The position numbers and the translations under genes were made by a program. Source: Cynocephalus volans (taxonomy: Eukaryota > Chordata > Mammalia > Dermoptera > Cynocephalidae). From it: DNA of 64,000 nucleotides. The notes beneath the pieces are model-generated. The model saw only the letters and a list, made by a program, of their open reading frames with translations, made no database searches and was not told where the DNA came from. The stretch covers positions 30,607,864-30,671,863 of the forward strand of contig NC_084465.1 in assembly GCF_027409185.1 (NCBI RefSeq). The letters run 5' to 3'. The first letter of the stretch is position 1; each line of letters starts with the position of its first letter. Below are positions 11,775 to 25,254 of this stretch, one piece after another.

Positions 11775-13397
11775 CAAGATGATGTCGTAGAAGATATTGT
11801 CCCCTGTACTGTTTACCTTGGTCTTTATGACTGCCTATGATTCAGACATTTCAGAGACCCAAGCCTAAGACTAACGAAGGCAGCTCTAGTCCCTCTCCGT
11901 CCCAGCTACCTGTGAAGAGCCAGTAGGCAAATTCAGTATTCTCCTCACACACATGGAATTTTGGATCCATGTCAGTCATTCTCAATGTTCCTACTCTACC
12001 TTCATAAAAACTCAGTCCTGTGATTCTGCAATTGTGCCTCTCAACATAAATTAATTTTAACATAAACTTTCAGATGGTTATGTTCCAGATCATTCTTCTT
12101 TTGCTAACGTGAAATCTTCCACTGTTGGAATTTTGCTCTAGCTCTTTAAAAGCACTATATCATCATCTTTACTCCAATGCCCTGTTTAGATGTTAGCTGA
12201 CAATAATCCACTCAACATATGAAGTACAGAAAATCTGGATTTTTGAATCAATCTCGGATCTGGTATTGATTGTTATAATTTATTTACTCTCCTTCAGTTC
12301 TTGAACTACTCTTAACTTAAGGGCAACTCCTTAAATACAAAACCTCACTGCAGAAACATGGTAAGTAGTACTCATCAGCTAACATACTCAGAACATACCA
12401 CGCTTTCCTTTATCCTAGGATAAATATCTTTCCATCGGATCAACCTCTATACTTCTAGAGTATATAGGATTCCTTTGAGAAGTCAAAGTACTAATGATTT
12501 CATTATAATAAGATATCAGAAACTCCCTTTGAAAATTTGTTTTAGGTAGTTGTAACTATATATTTAATCTGTAAATTATTGAGTTTTAGAAATATAAAAC
12601 TTTTGCAATCAAGCATTTAAAATCTATAACTGTTCTAATAATCTCAGTAACAACACACTTTCAAAGAGACTTTATAAAAAATGTGCAGTTAATGTTGTCC
12701 TTTATGATACTTTTTCCAAATATAATTAAGCCAGAGGGAAAAAGTCTTCCCCTAAAATTTCACAAAGACCGAAAAACAGAAATCTTCAGAACTTCTGAGA
12801 AATGTATTTTAGAAACAAATTCTAATTTGAAATATTGAGAAGATAGAGGTGATTGTAAAAGACAAAGGAGCACCTAATATGGGAATTGAATTAAAATAGA
12901 AACTTAAGGTTGACTTGGTACTAAAAGTATAAATTAATACACTGGGGTAGAAAGCAGAAATTTCCAGAAGTTTTGAAGTTAAGCAACTGTTCTAGTTATA
13001 TTTACATACACTGCATATCCATCAGACTACTATACTTGCTATGGCACTGCCATCATAAATAGATCATTCACCATGCAGACTCTGTGCAGTGAGGAGGTGG
13101 CCTCTGCTCTCTTATTTCCATCTCCTTGTCACTACTCCCTGAGAGGGACACAGCAAATCTGACTGTAGAACATTAATTGGGCTGCATTTATAAGTAGAGC
13201 CATGCATTATTTAAATGTAAAGCACATATGCTCTGATCCCTCTACTCCTGACAACATATGGTCAGAAATGAGACAGGACATGCCACAAGCCAGCCCTGTC
13301 ATCATGTTTAGACCTCTTTCTTTCTTAGCTCTCATATAAACAGCTGGAGGGTAGTAAAACTCATCATATGGACTCGGTCTCATAGGCAGAAAGAGGC
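11775..13397. other. Unassigned stretch
   Basis: Nothing recognisable as a gene or named repeat. Confidence 0.5.
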
Positions 13398-13402
13398 ATG
13401 TC

Positions 13403-14262
13403 TGTCTTAGTCAGCTTGGGCTGCTATAACAAGATGCAGTAGTCCTCCCTTATCAACAATTTCACTTTCCACAGTTTCAGTCCCCTGTGGTCAGCTGCAG
13501 CCAAAAAGTATTACATGGAAAATTCCAGAAATAATCCATAAATTTTAAATTGTGCACCATTCTGAATAGCATGATGAACTCTCACACTCCCACTCCATCC
13601 CATTCAGGACATGAATCACCTCTGCAACCCACACGAATACTTCGTAGCCCTCTCAGTTATCAGATCCACTGTCTCAATATCCAGCATTTGTATTCAAGTA
13701 ACACTTATTTTACTTAATAATGCCCCAAACTTCAAGAACATTGATGCTGGCATTTGTTATAATTGTTCCATTTTATTAGTAGTACTGTTTTTAATCTCTT
13801 AGTGTGCCTAATTTATAAATTAAGCTTTATCATACATATGTGTGCTTAAGAAAAAATATAGTATATATATGGTTCAGTACTATCCATGGTTCCAGGCATC
13901 CACTGGGGGGTCTGAGAATGTATCCTCTGCAGATAAGGGGGTGCTATAGTATCATAGTGGATGGCTTAAGCAGTAGATATTTATTACTTACGGTTTCTGT
14001 AGGCTGGAAAGTCCAAGCTCAGGAGGCCAGCAGATTCAGTGTCTGGTGAGGGGTCTCTTCCTAGTTTGCAGATGGCAGTCTTTTCATTGGATCCTCCTGC
14101 GTCTTCTTATAAGGATGCTAATCCCACCATAGGGACTCAACCCTCATAATCTTACCTAAACCTAACCACCTCCCAAAGGCCCCACCTCCTAACACCAACC
14201 CCCTGGGGCTTAGGATTCCAACATATGAATTTGGGGAGGACACAAACATGAAGTTTACAACA
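13403..14262 (-). mobile_element. MLT1-type MaLR solo LTR, split by Tigger-like element
   Basis: Read on the minus strand this is a MaLR LTR of MLT1 type. On the plus strand the left part is 'tgtcttagtcagcttggg' (an LTR 3' end in antisense). The right part contains 'cagattcagtgtctggtg', 'cctcccaaaggccccacc' and ends 'tttacaaca', so the termini are TGT...ACA. Both edges are exact: a 5-bp duplication ATGTC lies at 13398-13402 and 14263-14267, the size expected for ERVL/MaLR integration. The LTR is interrupted at 13437-13950; without that insert it is about 346 bp. No internal retroviral sequence adjoins it. Confidence 0.88.
13437..13950. mobile_element. Tigger-like (pogo/Tc1 superfamily) non-autonomous element
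   Basis: Begins 'cagtagtcctcccttatc' and ends with the degraded complement of the same terminus ('gataagggggtgctatag'), i.e. terminal inverted repeats. The internal 'ggaaaattccagaaataa' and 'ttttacttaataatg' are typical of the Tigger2/MER8-like group (name from memory). It lies inside the MLT1-type LTR, so it inserted later than the LTR. The flanking TA is eroded. Closely related to the element at 54674-55470. No transposase frame survives. Confidence 0.82.
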
Positions 14263-14369
14263 ATGTCCTTTCAAGTTTTAGCAAAATCATGCATTGAGCA
14301 GTATTTGGGACTAACCCCAAAGTAAAATATTTTCATTTTTATGCCATTTTGCTATTGTTTCTTTTGTTT

Positions 14370-14720
14370 ATGACAAGATTGTTTATTTTCTCATACTTAT
14401 TTTGAAAATTTTCAACTTTTAAAAAAGTTTTAAGAACACTATACACTTACTTGCGCACTCTCCACTTCTATTCACCAATTGTTAATATTTTGCCTAGTTT
14501 GTTTTAGTTCCTTTCTTTCTCTGTGTCTCGGTCTTTGTCAATAAATTGATAGGTCTATAGACAGACAGATAAATGGATGGATGGACAGACAGATAGATAG
14601 ACAGACAGATACAGACATCTTTTTCCTGAATCATTTCACAGTTAATTCCTAGCATCATAATATTTCACCCTAAATGCTTCAGTGTGTATCTCATGAGTTA
14701 AAGACTATTTCATAAGAGTA
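14370..14720 (-). mobile_element. Old L1 3' end, antisense
   Basis: The complement of an old L1M-type 3' UTR: 'caccaattgttaatattttgcc', then a microsatellite, then 'cctgaatcatttcacagttaa' and 'aatgcttcagtgtgtatctc'. Interrupted by GATA/GACA repeats. Confidence 0.7.
14555..14612. repeat. Imperfect (GATA/GACA/GGAT)n
   Basis: Interspersed gata, gaca and ggat tetranucleotides within the antisense L1 3' end. Confidence 0.85.
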
Positions 14721-14920
14721 GGAAGAGATTAATAGAATATTACATTTTTAAAGCTGAAAGGGAAACTCTTCAGAGGTCATTAAAATCAAGTGATTTATTT
14801 TGCAGATGAAAAATTACAGCATAGAAAGTTGATTGGATTTGCTTAAAGATGCTCAACAGTTTGTGCCAGATTTGGATCTTTTCATTCTTGAGTCAGTGCT
14901 CTGATAACTTCTCCTAATTA
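14720..14920 (-). mobile_element. Possible MIR/old-SINE relic
   Basis: 'ttttgcagatgaaaaatta', then an acquired 'gatttgcttaaagatgctca' and a final 'gtcagtgctctgataac' keep the order of a common ancient mammalian repeat in antisense. Highly diverged. Confidence 0.4.
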
Positions 14921-15469
14921 TGAATGTGTAACTAACTGAAAAATAACATCATTTAACTCTTTTGATATCAGCAAGCTGAAACTTGCTACTGGTTAAAATA
15001 TTGTGACATCATGTCACCATATTACCTTCTTTTTGTTGTTGCTTCTACTATTTTTCTCACAAATGGCTTTGCTTTAGAAGTTTAGAAGATGTGTATTATT
15101 GGTAAATTTCTTCAAATAGCACCAAATTGCTTCACCCTAGACAAAAGCTTTTAAAAAGTAGAAAATTTCTAAAACAGCAGAGACTCACTGCTCTTCTGTG
15201 TTTTCTATCTTTTCCACATATTGAATATTTTCCTAAGAAGTTTGCTATGTTAGAAGAAGATATTTTGAGTATCTTAATACTTCATATAATAAATATAAAA
15301 AGTAATTTTGGCTTCAACTGAGTAACTATTTAACCAGAGTAACAGAAAGATCTACATAGGGGCACAGGAAGAGATGACAACTTTACGAGTTTAACAAAAC
15401 CAGACCCCACAAATTCAGTATTCAGATATTTAAATAAAATTTTCTTCAAAAATGAATTCTCCTTCTTTT

Positions 15470-15905
15470 GGACAGTATTTTATTAAAACATAATTGATTA
15501 TACATATTTGTTGGGTACAAATTTCAGTATTAACACCTGTGTACTATATGTGGTGATCAAATCAGGATAATTACTATACTCATGTTTACAAAATGTAATC
15601 AATCTTTGTGACCCTTAACCAATGTCTCGCTAACACCACTACCCCCCTTCCCACCTCTAATAACCACAGTTCTCTTCTCTCTCTCTTTTTTTTTTTTTGA
15701 AAGTTCAATGTATTCTTGGGATTGTTGTTTCTTTCTTGCTTTTCTTTATTTACTTTTTAGCTCCCGCTTGTGAGTGAGGACATGCAGTATTTCTCTTTCT
15801 GTGCCTGGCTTATTTCACTTAACATAATTTTCTCTAAGTTCATTCATGTTGCTGAGAATGGCCGAATTTCATTTTTTTTTTAAATGGCTGAGTAGTATTC
15901 ACATA
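15470..15905 (-). mobile_element. 5'-truncated L1, antisense
   Basis: Starts at the complement of an L1 3' terminus ('tacatatttgttgggtaca', closely matching the 3' end of the full-length L1 at 36060-36110) and runs through 'gtgagtgaggacatgcagt', 'ttctctttctgtgcctggc' and 'aaatggctgagtagtattc'. It stops abruptly at 15905, consistent with 5' truncation. No convincing TSD found. Confidence 0.85.
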
Positions 15906-16815
15906 ATGTTAGGTGTGTTTGATTTTATATGTGGGTCTGAAGTAATACTTCAGTGTCTTAGAAGAGATTACCTTGCCAGGATCTCTCTCATACATGCAAA
16001 TTACTCTACAGAAGAAGATGTGACTTCAGGCACCAGATCTTCCATCCTTAAACTAATAGTTACAATGAAATTGAGGGACTTTGTCACCTGTGTATAGGAA
16101 CCCAGGCTGGAAAAAGTGCCAGATGTTATACACATCTGCATTCATCTCTGGGCATAAATCCTTATGTAGAGGAAAAGGTCCTGGCAGGAAAAGTACTAGT
16201 GGGGAAAAGCTAACCTATCTTTCTCTTTGCCAGAAGGTTCTGCCAATATTACATATTTCAAAAATAACTGTGATATTAGCAAAGTAGAGAATGAAAAAAT
16301 AATTTAACTGGTTCAGCCTGTTTTATGGAGAATGACGGTCACAAGTTTCTGGGATTCATTACTCATCTAGCTACTACTACCAAAGAATCCCTTCTTCCTC
16401 CGGGTGTACCCTAACTCTTTCTGGGTTTGGTAACCTTCATTTATATTAATCCTATAACATTTACTTTAATAGTCATACATTGTATATGTCTGCAAAGGTA
16501 TTTCTCAAAGTTCTATTTGTGATTATTTAAACTTGTGAATTCACATTAAAAAAATGAAGTAAATTCAGCCTCTGTTCTGAGATTTTTCCTCCAGAGATAG
16601 CTTTTTACCCCTAAATAAATAAAGGCAAATTACTAATGTTCAGAATATTAATATAAACATTCAGAATGGAAGAATAATTTGGCTCCAATATGCCACTAAA
16701 TAAAAAATATTTTACAGTGTTCAGCCTGACCCCACAGAAAAAAATAATCTAGTTTATTGAACTTGATCCATAAGAAAAGTGGTAAAGCTAACAGTAGTTA
16801 GAACTATTCTCTTCT
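15906..16815. other. Unassigned stretch
   Basis: No gene or named repeat recognised. Confidence 0.5.
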
Positions 16816-16825
16816 TCTGGATATT

Positions 16826-16945
16826 CCTTCCTTCCTTCTTCCCTCCCTTCCTTTCCTTCCTTCCTCCCTTCCTTCCTTCTTTCCTTCCTTCCTTCCTTCC
16901 TTCCTTCCTTCCTTCCTTCCTTCCTTCCTTCTTTCCTTTTCTTCC
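16826..16945. repeat. (TTCC)n microsatellite
   Basis: About 120 bp of TTCC tetranucleotide with occasional TTCT/CCCT units. The Lys/Glu/Gly-rich frame on the minus strand is an artefact of it. Confidence 0.95.
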
Positions 16946-18300
16946 TTTCTAACAACAAACATTAAGCACGCACTCTTCCATAGTTTATAGAATGGGATTA
17001 TAGAAATAAAAAAGAGAAACAGCATATATGAGCTAATGGAACTTACATTCCACTATGGGATATGTACAATAAGCAAGTAAATAGATAGAGATATAAGCAA
17101 TATAATTATGGGCATTGAAAAGTTCTATGAAAGAAATAAAGAAGGTGAAATAAGGTGATAGAGAGTAACTGATAGAGCTCAGCTTTGGTTAGAGTGATCA
17201 GGGAAGGCCCCTTTGTTGCTTTGCCCCTCACAGATTTGTCACTCCACTTCCTCTGGGTGACAGAGCCACAAAGGATTACTCAAAGCCCATCTCTTTTGAG
17301 CAGTGTGAGACCCCAAATTGGTTAATCTCCCACTGGAACCCTCAAGTGAGAGACATACCTTTCTTGGGAAATTAACCCTGAACTGGGGTTCTCTTCCTGC
17401 ATTTATTTTCCAGACCAGGAAGTTACAGGAAGAGAACAAAGGTGTGGTTATAGTTTGGTTTGGTTATACAAAGGTTTGGTTACTTTCAGTGAAACAAGCC
17501 AGATAACATTCCAGTGAGGCAATTAAGTGGTCCTATCAACAAAAGCTTGATCTTAGCATACATTCCTTCTCCTGACAACATTTTGCAGTATCTTTACATA
17601 TCAGTAACCTGTCTGTCTTTGAGCCAGCAACCTTGCTGTGTTAGAATTCTTTATCTTACACCATAGACTTTATAGCCTGAGGAAAATTTCCCTTCCCTTT
17701 GCAAGGTCAACATTTGAAACTGCAAGGCTTTGGAAAACCAGGCCCTGTGAAGTACATTTGCTTTAAGTATCCTCTACACCCCTTTGAACAGATGACAATT
17801 GAGATGAGTCTGAAAGAAAAGGAGGAGCCACTCTGGAAACCTGGAAACAGAGAACTGGAGACAGAAGGACCTGGAAGGACCCTGAGATGGGAAAGGACTT
17901 ATGTATCCCACAAATAGTAGGTGACTAGTGTGTCTGGGGAGTAGTTAGCAAGAGAAACAATGTTATAGAAAGCTGAGTGTGAAAAGATCATGCTGAGTTT
18001 GGGAGGCCATGGTAAAGACTTCCAGCTTTATTCTTGGTGTAATAAGAAGCCATTAAAAGATTTTAATTAGAGAAGTTTACATGGCCTACTTTATGTTTTA
18101 GAAAGATACTCTGCTGCTTAGAGGAGAACAGAAACTGAAGTAAGAAGGAAGGTGAGTGAGAAAGCTATTAAAGTAACCAGATAACAATGGTGGTCATAGT
18201 AAGAAAAAAGCTGGAGGTTGCCTCTTCTTGCCAAAGTAAGAGCTTCAGAGCGAGGGATCAATAAGAATCTGCTTTTCCTCTGATGGACAAGACTAAGGGC
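16930..18300. mobile_element. Ancient interspersed repeat, split by LTR insertion
   Basis: Two blocks, 16930-17213 and 17785-18300, form one ancient mammalian repeat. Recognisable segments are 'ggaacttacattccactatgg', 'gtgatcagggaaggcc' and, after the insert, 'gtttgggaggccatggtaaag', 'gaagccattaaaagattttaa' and 'tagaaagatactctgctgct'. The order agrees with a repeat whose consensus reads through 'cagggaaggcctctctgagaaggtgacatttgag' in this direction. I suspect L2/CR1-type in antisense but do not fix the family. Confidence 0.65.
17214..17778. mobile_element. 565-bp solo-LTR-like insertion (TGT...ACA) with 6-bp TSD
   Basis: Bounded by TGTTGC at the left and CTCTACA at the right, the canonical TG...CA ends of a retroviral LTR. 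A direct repeat CCCCTT occurs immediately outside (17208-17213 and 17779-17784). Removing the insert plus one TSD restores a continuous ancient repeat ('cagggaaggccccttgaac...' in effect), so these edges are well supported. A 6-bp TSD is usual for class II (ERVK-type) elements and occurs in some others. An AATAAA lies on the minus strand near 17402, but polarity is unclear. I do not recognise the family, and there is no internal retroviral sequence. Confidence 0.75.
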
Positions 18301-20070
18301 CAGTGGTATGCTGGTAATAGTAAAGGTTTAATAAATACCTCTCCAGAGAAAACAGTGTACAGACATGTACCTACAAACACTTACTATAAATTTTATTGAT
18401 ATTAAGGATGTATGGCACCCAATTTGCAATTAATAAAATATAAAATATATTAAACCCTTTATTATAAATTCTGTATAGCCAAGTGATTCTCATGGTATTC
18501 TTTCATTGATTTTCTTTTTTTTTTTTAGGAAATCTTGTACTTGTATCCAACCTATGATTGAATTTGATGACCAAGTATAGTTCTGATGTGAATAATAGCT
18601 AATATTTTAATTTATATGACCAATTAAAGCAATAGTGAAACAAATGAAATTTATGTCAGAACTTCATCCATTTACCATGACACAAGCCACTTCTTTGCTG
18701 AATCAGCTTAACAGCTTCAAATATCGGAAAAATGTTTTCTCAGGATTTTTTGTGCTATTTACAAATAGCTAGACATAACACAGTTTAAATTTAATCTCCA
18801 TTATTAACATTTTCTCCATCACTTTTTTAAGTCCAGACAATCAAATAAACAATAAATCTAGTGCTGATCTGTAGCATTTGCCAGTTTATGTTGTGTAAAT
18901 ACTCCCAACATGCACTATATGAAGCTATCAATATTACATAACTGACTACAAAGCAATTCCATCGTATTTCCATTATATAGATACATAAATACATAAGTAA
19001 CCTCAATCACATAGATAATAGTAAAATTTGGTAAAAATAATTAGGAGGTGGTGAAAGTTATCACTTTGTTTCAATATAATTTATTTAATTGTAACTTTAT
19101 TTAACAGCCAGCTCACAATACTCCTGAAAAATATAATAATCGGACTATGAGCCCATACAAGCTTCCGTGAACCAGTTCTGGCACATCACTAAACCAGTAC
19201 CATGTGACACCTGTAAGCTCTAGGACTGCAGCTGTTAACTATTACATTCCTTCCAGTTAGGATTGTATCCTGAGATCTAATTCTGCTCTTTTCTAACTCC
19301 ACCTTATCCTGGGATTGGAAAAGAACGCATCTGTGCAGCCAAGTCTTAGTTCAGAGCAAGCCACTGAACTCACATCCATTTCCGAGCAGAGACTGCCAGG
19401 ACCCAAGAGACAGTTTCCCAAGATCAAGGGTCAGAGAATAGCCCACTAAGTAATTGGCACAATTTCTATACTTCTTTTTAGTACATAATCCCAAATTCCT
19501 GAAGTTAAACAGTGCTTCCTGTGATTAAACCACAAGAGTGGTTTGAAAGAAATTAGACTCTACACCTATTTCTTAGTTTCTCAGGAGTTCAAAAGCTTCT
19601 GAAGGTCTTTTTATCATGAATCCTGCTCTTTGAAGCGTCTGCAATTTTTTGGTAGTTAAAAGGAACTTTATTTCCTTTAGGTAAAGGAAATACAAATGCT
19701 TTCAGGTACACGCATTCGTGGTCCTAATTCTTGGAAATAATTTTTTAGTATCCTGAGTTTTAATGCATTAATGCAGTTTCTAGGCTAATAAAAATTATAA
19801 CAGTTTCACTCTTTTTTAATATAAATACTCTGTACTATATACTGCTCTATCCTATAATAGTGAGATATTTAAAAGATTGTTAAACCTTTTAAAAATATGG
19901 ATAAGTTAATATGCTTGAATGTAGCTTTATTCCTAAACTACATATTCACGTTTTTATTCTGATAATGTATTCATGAATCTACTCATTATATTATTTGTTG
20001 TTATAGAATTTTTAGTTGTTTCTTTTGTATTTAAGCCAATATATTTTATACAAAGATAGCATCTTGCATT
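18301..20070. other. Unassigned stretch
   Basis: AT-rich. 19130-19480 is locally GC-richer and may be an unrecognised repeat; no exon visible. Confidence 0.5.
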
Positions 20071-20074
20071 CATT

Positions 20075-20155
20075 TTTAGTTCTTGTGGTATATAGTGCTA
20101 TACAGTCCACATACGAGATGCTGGGTAAATGTTTATGAAATGACTGTGTTGTCTA
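20075..20155 (+). mobile_element. Possible L2 3'-end relic
   Basis: 'gctgggtaaatgtttatgaaatgac' preceded by 'gtgctatacagtccacatac' resembles the degraded L2 terminus. Weak. Confidence 0.35.
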
Positions 20156-21205
20156 AATTTCAATCCCAAACCTAACATGCAAAATTGTTCATAGGCAATA
20201 GATAGATCCTTAAATCACCCTGGACACAGAATGTGTTGATTTAAGAGAAAGAAAATATCATTCCCATCCTATGATATGTTCAAACAGCACTTAATTCAGT
20301 TATTAATTAATGATGGTCAACCATGTAGTCGACATCTACCATTGCTGCTATGGAAGAATATTTGCCTTATATGTTTTCCGGTGAATCTCTGATTTTAAGA
20401 TTGTTCCCACCATTAAAATCTGTTTGATAATCATTCTCTAGTTTAGTTTTTAATTGTTATCACTTTTAATTTGCAAATGGATATGAAAATAATTGGTTGT
20501 TCCAATGGCCTATTTAAAGTATTACAATTCAGGAGCTACTTATACTACATTCATTTTTTAAGATAACCTTTCACAGACAACTAGTTTATAACATTCATGA
20601 GGCTCTTTAGGTATTTGGGGATTTTATAAAAATTTTATTTGTTATTTTAATAATTCAAATTCAGTTAAAATGTGTATGCAGTTAATTTAAAAAAATATTT
20701 TAATAGATACATAAAATCATGACACATCTCAAACTAGTGATATTTCGCCTAGTGGTAATTACAAATTTTGGAAATTGTTTAGCTATATTTTTGTGATTAA
20801 CTATACTAAGTTGTATGTTAAAAATAGAAAAAACTCGAACATGTGTAAAACACCTATGTTTTTCACAGTCTTAAAACATTGGTTTTCACACTTTAAAAAA
20901 TAAAACAAAATGAAAATGAACTTAATAGAATGTCTATGTTTGTGCAGACAAATAAATGTAAGTATCTGCATCACTGTTGAATTCAAATTTTTTAAATTAC
21001 AACACGGTATTTTTTTTTTTTATGTTTAAATGACAATCATTTTTAGGAGGAAAGAAATATTTTTATGGTGAGTTCTTCATATAAGGTAAAAAAAATTCTA
21101 AACAATGCTTCCATATGCCTTGACTGGTTAATATTAATGGCATATGCGCTATAAGGGAGTATTCATCTCGCAGACGTGTTTCCTTTATATGATTAAAGAA
21201 AATCC
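20156..21205. other. Unassigned stretch
   Basis: Very AT-rich; nothing recognised. Confidence 0.5.
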
Positions 21206-21213
21206 CCTTAAAA

Positions 21214-22158
<945 letters not shown>

Positions 22159-22159
22159 A

Positions 22160-23855
22160 GAATGGGTTTAAATTTAAACTCATTCTCTTACATTTGAGTG
22201 ACTACACGTTTATGTCAGAGTAAGTCTAATTCAGTTATACTTGCTAAGTCAAACATGGCAAAGAGGACCAACTTTCTTAAAATTACAACAAAATTGCAAT
22301 GCCAGTATTCAAATAGAATTAAACACAGACAAACAGGGGACATTTATTGACCATAAAAACATTGATACTACTGATGGTTTATTTGCATTCAGTTCTTCAT
22401 GTTTAAAATAGTTCTAAAAGCTAAAATTGTAGCTAATGTTCATTAAGCCCATGTTTGGGTAATAAGCAAGTATAATTTAAAAATTAGAATTTAGGATGAA
22501 GAAATGGTTTGATAATAATATTTATTTTTTTAAAAGACATTGATGTATGACAGAAATCATCCTGTTAGAGGATTATTAGTGAAGTGCTAGTAATTTCTGG
22601 TAATGGGTATGCCCCCAGTATGAATCTGGCCCTCACATCATGGGCAGGAGGGGAGACAATTAGCTTTGTATCTCATGAATATTCTTAATAAATAAAAAAA
22701 ATGTAAAAAGTCCACCTCTAATAGAAAATTCACAGTTTTATTTAAACTTCTAAGAATGTCTTTCTATTTATTATTACTATATTTATTAAAGTGTACTGAG
22801 TTTATCTATTTTTATTAACATAGCATATTTTGTTTATTTCTAACTCTGTTGGTTCCTGAACTAGTTTAGGCTCTTGGTAAAGACTCTCAGGAGTAACTTT
22901 CCACAGCACAAAACCATTATGCCATCCAGTGTGTTTAACAAGACACATGATTAGAATATTAATCGTGCACAAAATGTGTTGAGATCTGTTAGGGAAACCA
23001 GCTTCGCAACTTTCCCTGTAATGCATGTCTCCAGACAACATTATTTATCTAAGTAGCAAATATTTGCTGTACCTTATTGGTATTTACAGAATCCAGTAAG
23101 CATCGGATTCTCTGATTTCATTTTGCTTTCTGGAGTATATATGTAAATTAGGTAAATCAACACTATGATGACACATGGCCAGTCATGAATAAAAATAACA
23201 AAATTAGAGGCAGCAACATTTTGTAATAACTTAAAAATCAACTTCTAATGCAGCCATTTTCCTTGCTTGTGTTTTCAAGACCTCCAACCTGTTTTAAACT
23301 CTTTTCTTTAGGACTTCATTATGTTCTGTGGGAAATTACTTCACACTCTATTAGTTACAGTCAATTTCATTGGGTCACTTGAAGTATAAATGATCACAGT
23401 TCTTTGCACCTATTGAAAACACATCTCTTACTTCTTGATATTTAATAATCTGTAGCCTGGTACTTGAGTTAGGGGATAATTTTACCCCTTCTGGTGTTAT
23501 GATCTTAAGTGGGGAGAACTTTCTTTGTCAGTTTCAAATTCTATATTGTATTAAGATAAGTTCTATATCTATTTTGTATCAGAAAAATTATCCAAAACTT
23601 GGAAATAAGGCAAATTATGTGGGTTACACATCCTTTCAGTATTATACAGAGGCCAAAGCTACCCGAAGATTGTCTGGGAGAATTTGCCTAGTTCATGTTA
23701 TTTATAAAAGTGTTAGTTGAGTTACATGTTATTTTGCAGATTTTGTCCAAAAAAGTTGAAAACAATTTTTGTCTGCTAGGACAAATAACCCCAAAGACTT
23801 ATGAACGACTGGACATTAAAGAGATTTATATTCAACTCAGCAGTCTTATCCTAAA
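22160..23855. other. Unassigned stretch
   Basis: AT-rich; no gene or clear repeat seen. A perfect-looking palindromic string gtttaaatttaaac follows the A-run near 22167. Confidence 0.5.
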
Positions 23856-23859
23856 TTTT

Positions 23860-25250
23860 CTTTTTTTTTCTTTTTCTTCTTTTATTATACAAACATATGG
23901 GGTACAAAGTTGATTTTCAATAATTGTGTACAATGTGTGGTGGTTAGATCAGTATAGTTAGTTTATTCATCATTTAATATGCAATCATTCTGTGTGCATT
24001 GACCATTTCCTCATTAGCACCCTCTCTCTCCTCTCCTCTCCCTTTTCACCTCTAGTTTTCTAAAAGTTCAACATGCTGTTGTTTCTTTCTGTCTGTTTCT
24101 CTTTATTGTTCATTTGTTTATTTATGGATTCAGCTCCCAGTTATGAGTGAGAACATGTGTTATTTCTCTTTCTATACCAGGGTTGTTTCACTTAGAATTA
24201 TCTTTTCCAGCTTTTTTTTATGGCTGAGTAGTGTTCCGTTGTATATATATATACCACAATTCCCTTATCCAGTCTTCCATCAATGGACGTTTAGGTTGGT
24301 TGCATTGCTTAGCTATTATAAATAGAGCTGCAATAAACATGGGAGTGCAGGTATGCCTTCGACTTCATGTTTTCCAATCCTCTGGATATATCCCCAGGAG
24401 TAGGATTGCTGGATCATAGAGAAGTTCTATCTGCTGTTGTTAAAGGAATCTCCATACTGTTCTCCATAATGGCTGTACTAATTTACAGTTCCACCAGCAG
24501 TGCTGGAGGGTTCCTCTCTCTCCACAGCCTCACCAGCATTTGTTATTCTCTGTCTTTTTTATAATAACCAGTCTGATTGGGGTGAAGTGATATCTCAAAG
24601 TGGTTTTGATCTGCATTTCCCTGATGATCAGTGATGTGGAGCATTTTTTCATATACCTGTTGGTCATTTGTATGTCTTCCTTTGAGAAATCTCTATTCAG
24701 CTCCTTTGCCCATTTTTAAATTGGATTATTTGGGGGGTTTTGCTATAAAGTTGTCTGAGCTCTTTGTGTATTCTAGATATCAATCCCTTGTCAGATTCGT
24801 AGTTTGCAAATATTTTCTCCCATTCTGTAAGATGTCTTTTCACTCTATTGATTTTTTCTTTTGCTGTGCAGAAGCTTTTTAGTTTGATATAATCCCATTT
24901 GTTTATTTTTACTTTTGTTGCCTGTGCTTTTGAGGTGTTATTCATAAAGTCATTGCCCAGTCCTAAATCCTGGAGCAGTTCCCCTATGCTTTCTTCTAGG
25001 AGTTTTAAAGTTTCAGGCCTTATATTTAAGTCTGTAATACATTTTGAGTTGATTTTGGTATATGTGAGAGGTACAGATCAAGTTTCATTCTTCTACAAAT
25101 AGATATCCAGTTTTCCCAGCACCACCTATTGAAGAGGCAGTCTTTTCCCCAATGTATGTCCTTGCTGCCTTTGTCAAATATCAGTTGGCTGTAATACATG
25201 GGTTGATTTCTGAGTGCTCTGTTCTGTTCCATTGGTCCACATGTCTGCCA
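23860..25250 (-). mobile_element. 5'-truncated L1, antisense
   Basis: On the minus strand this is L1 from a T-rich (poly-A) end at 23860-23885 through the 3' UTR and ORF2 C-terminal third. Diagnostic strings on the plus strand include 'gttatgagtgagaacatgtg', 'tagctattataaatagagctgc', 'accagcattt', 'tttgatctgcatttccctgat', 'aattggattatttgg' and 'attgaagaggcagtcttttc', ending at 'ccattggtccacatgtctgcc'. Frames are broken by multiple stops. A short TSD candidate (atcctaa near 23849 and 25253) is only suggestive. Confidence 0.92.
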
Positions 25251-25254
25251 AAAT

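Noticed and set aside
16804..17025. Lys/Glu/Gly-rich frame on the minus strand
   Set aside because: Translation of a TTCC microsatellite; no start context or homologous protein.
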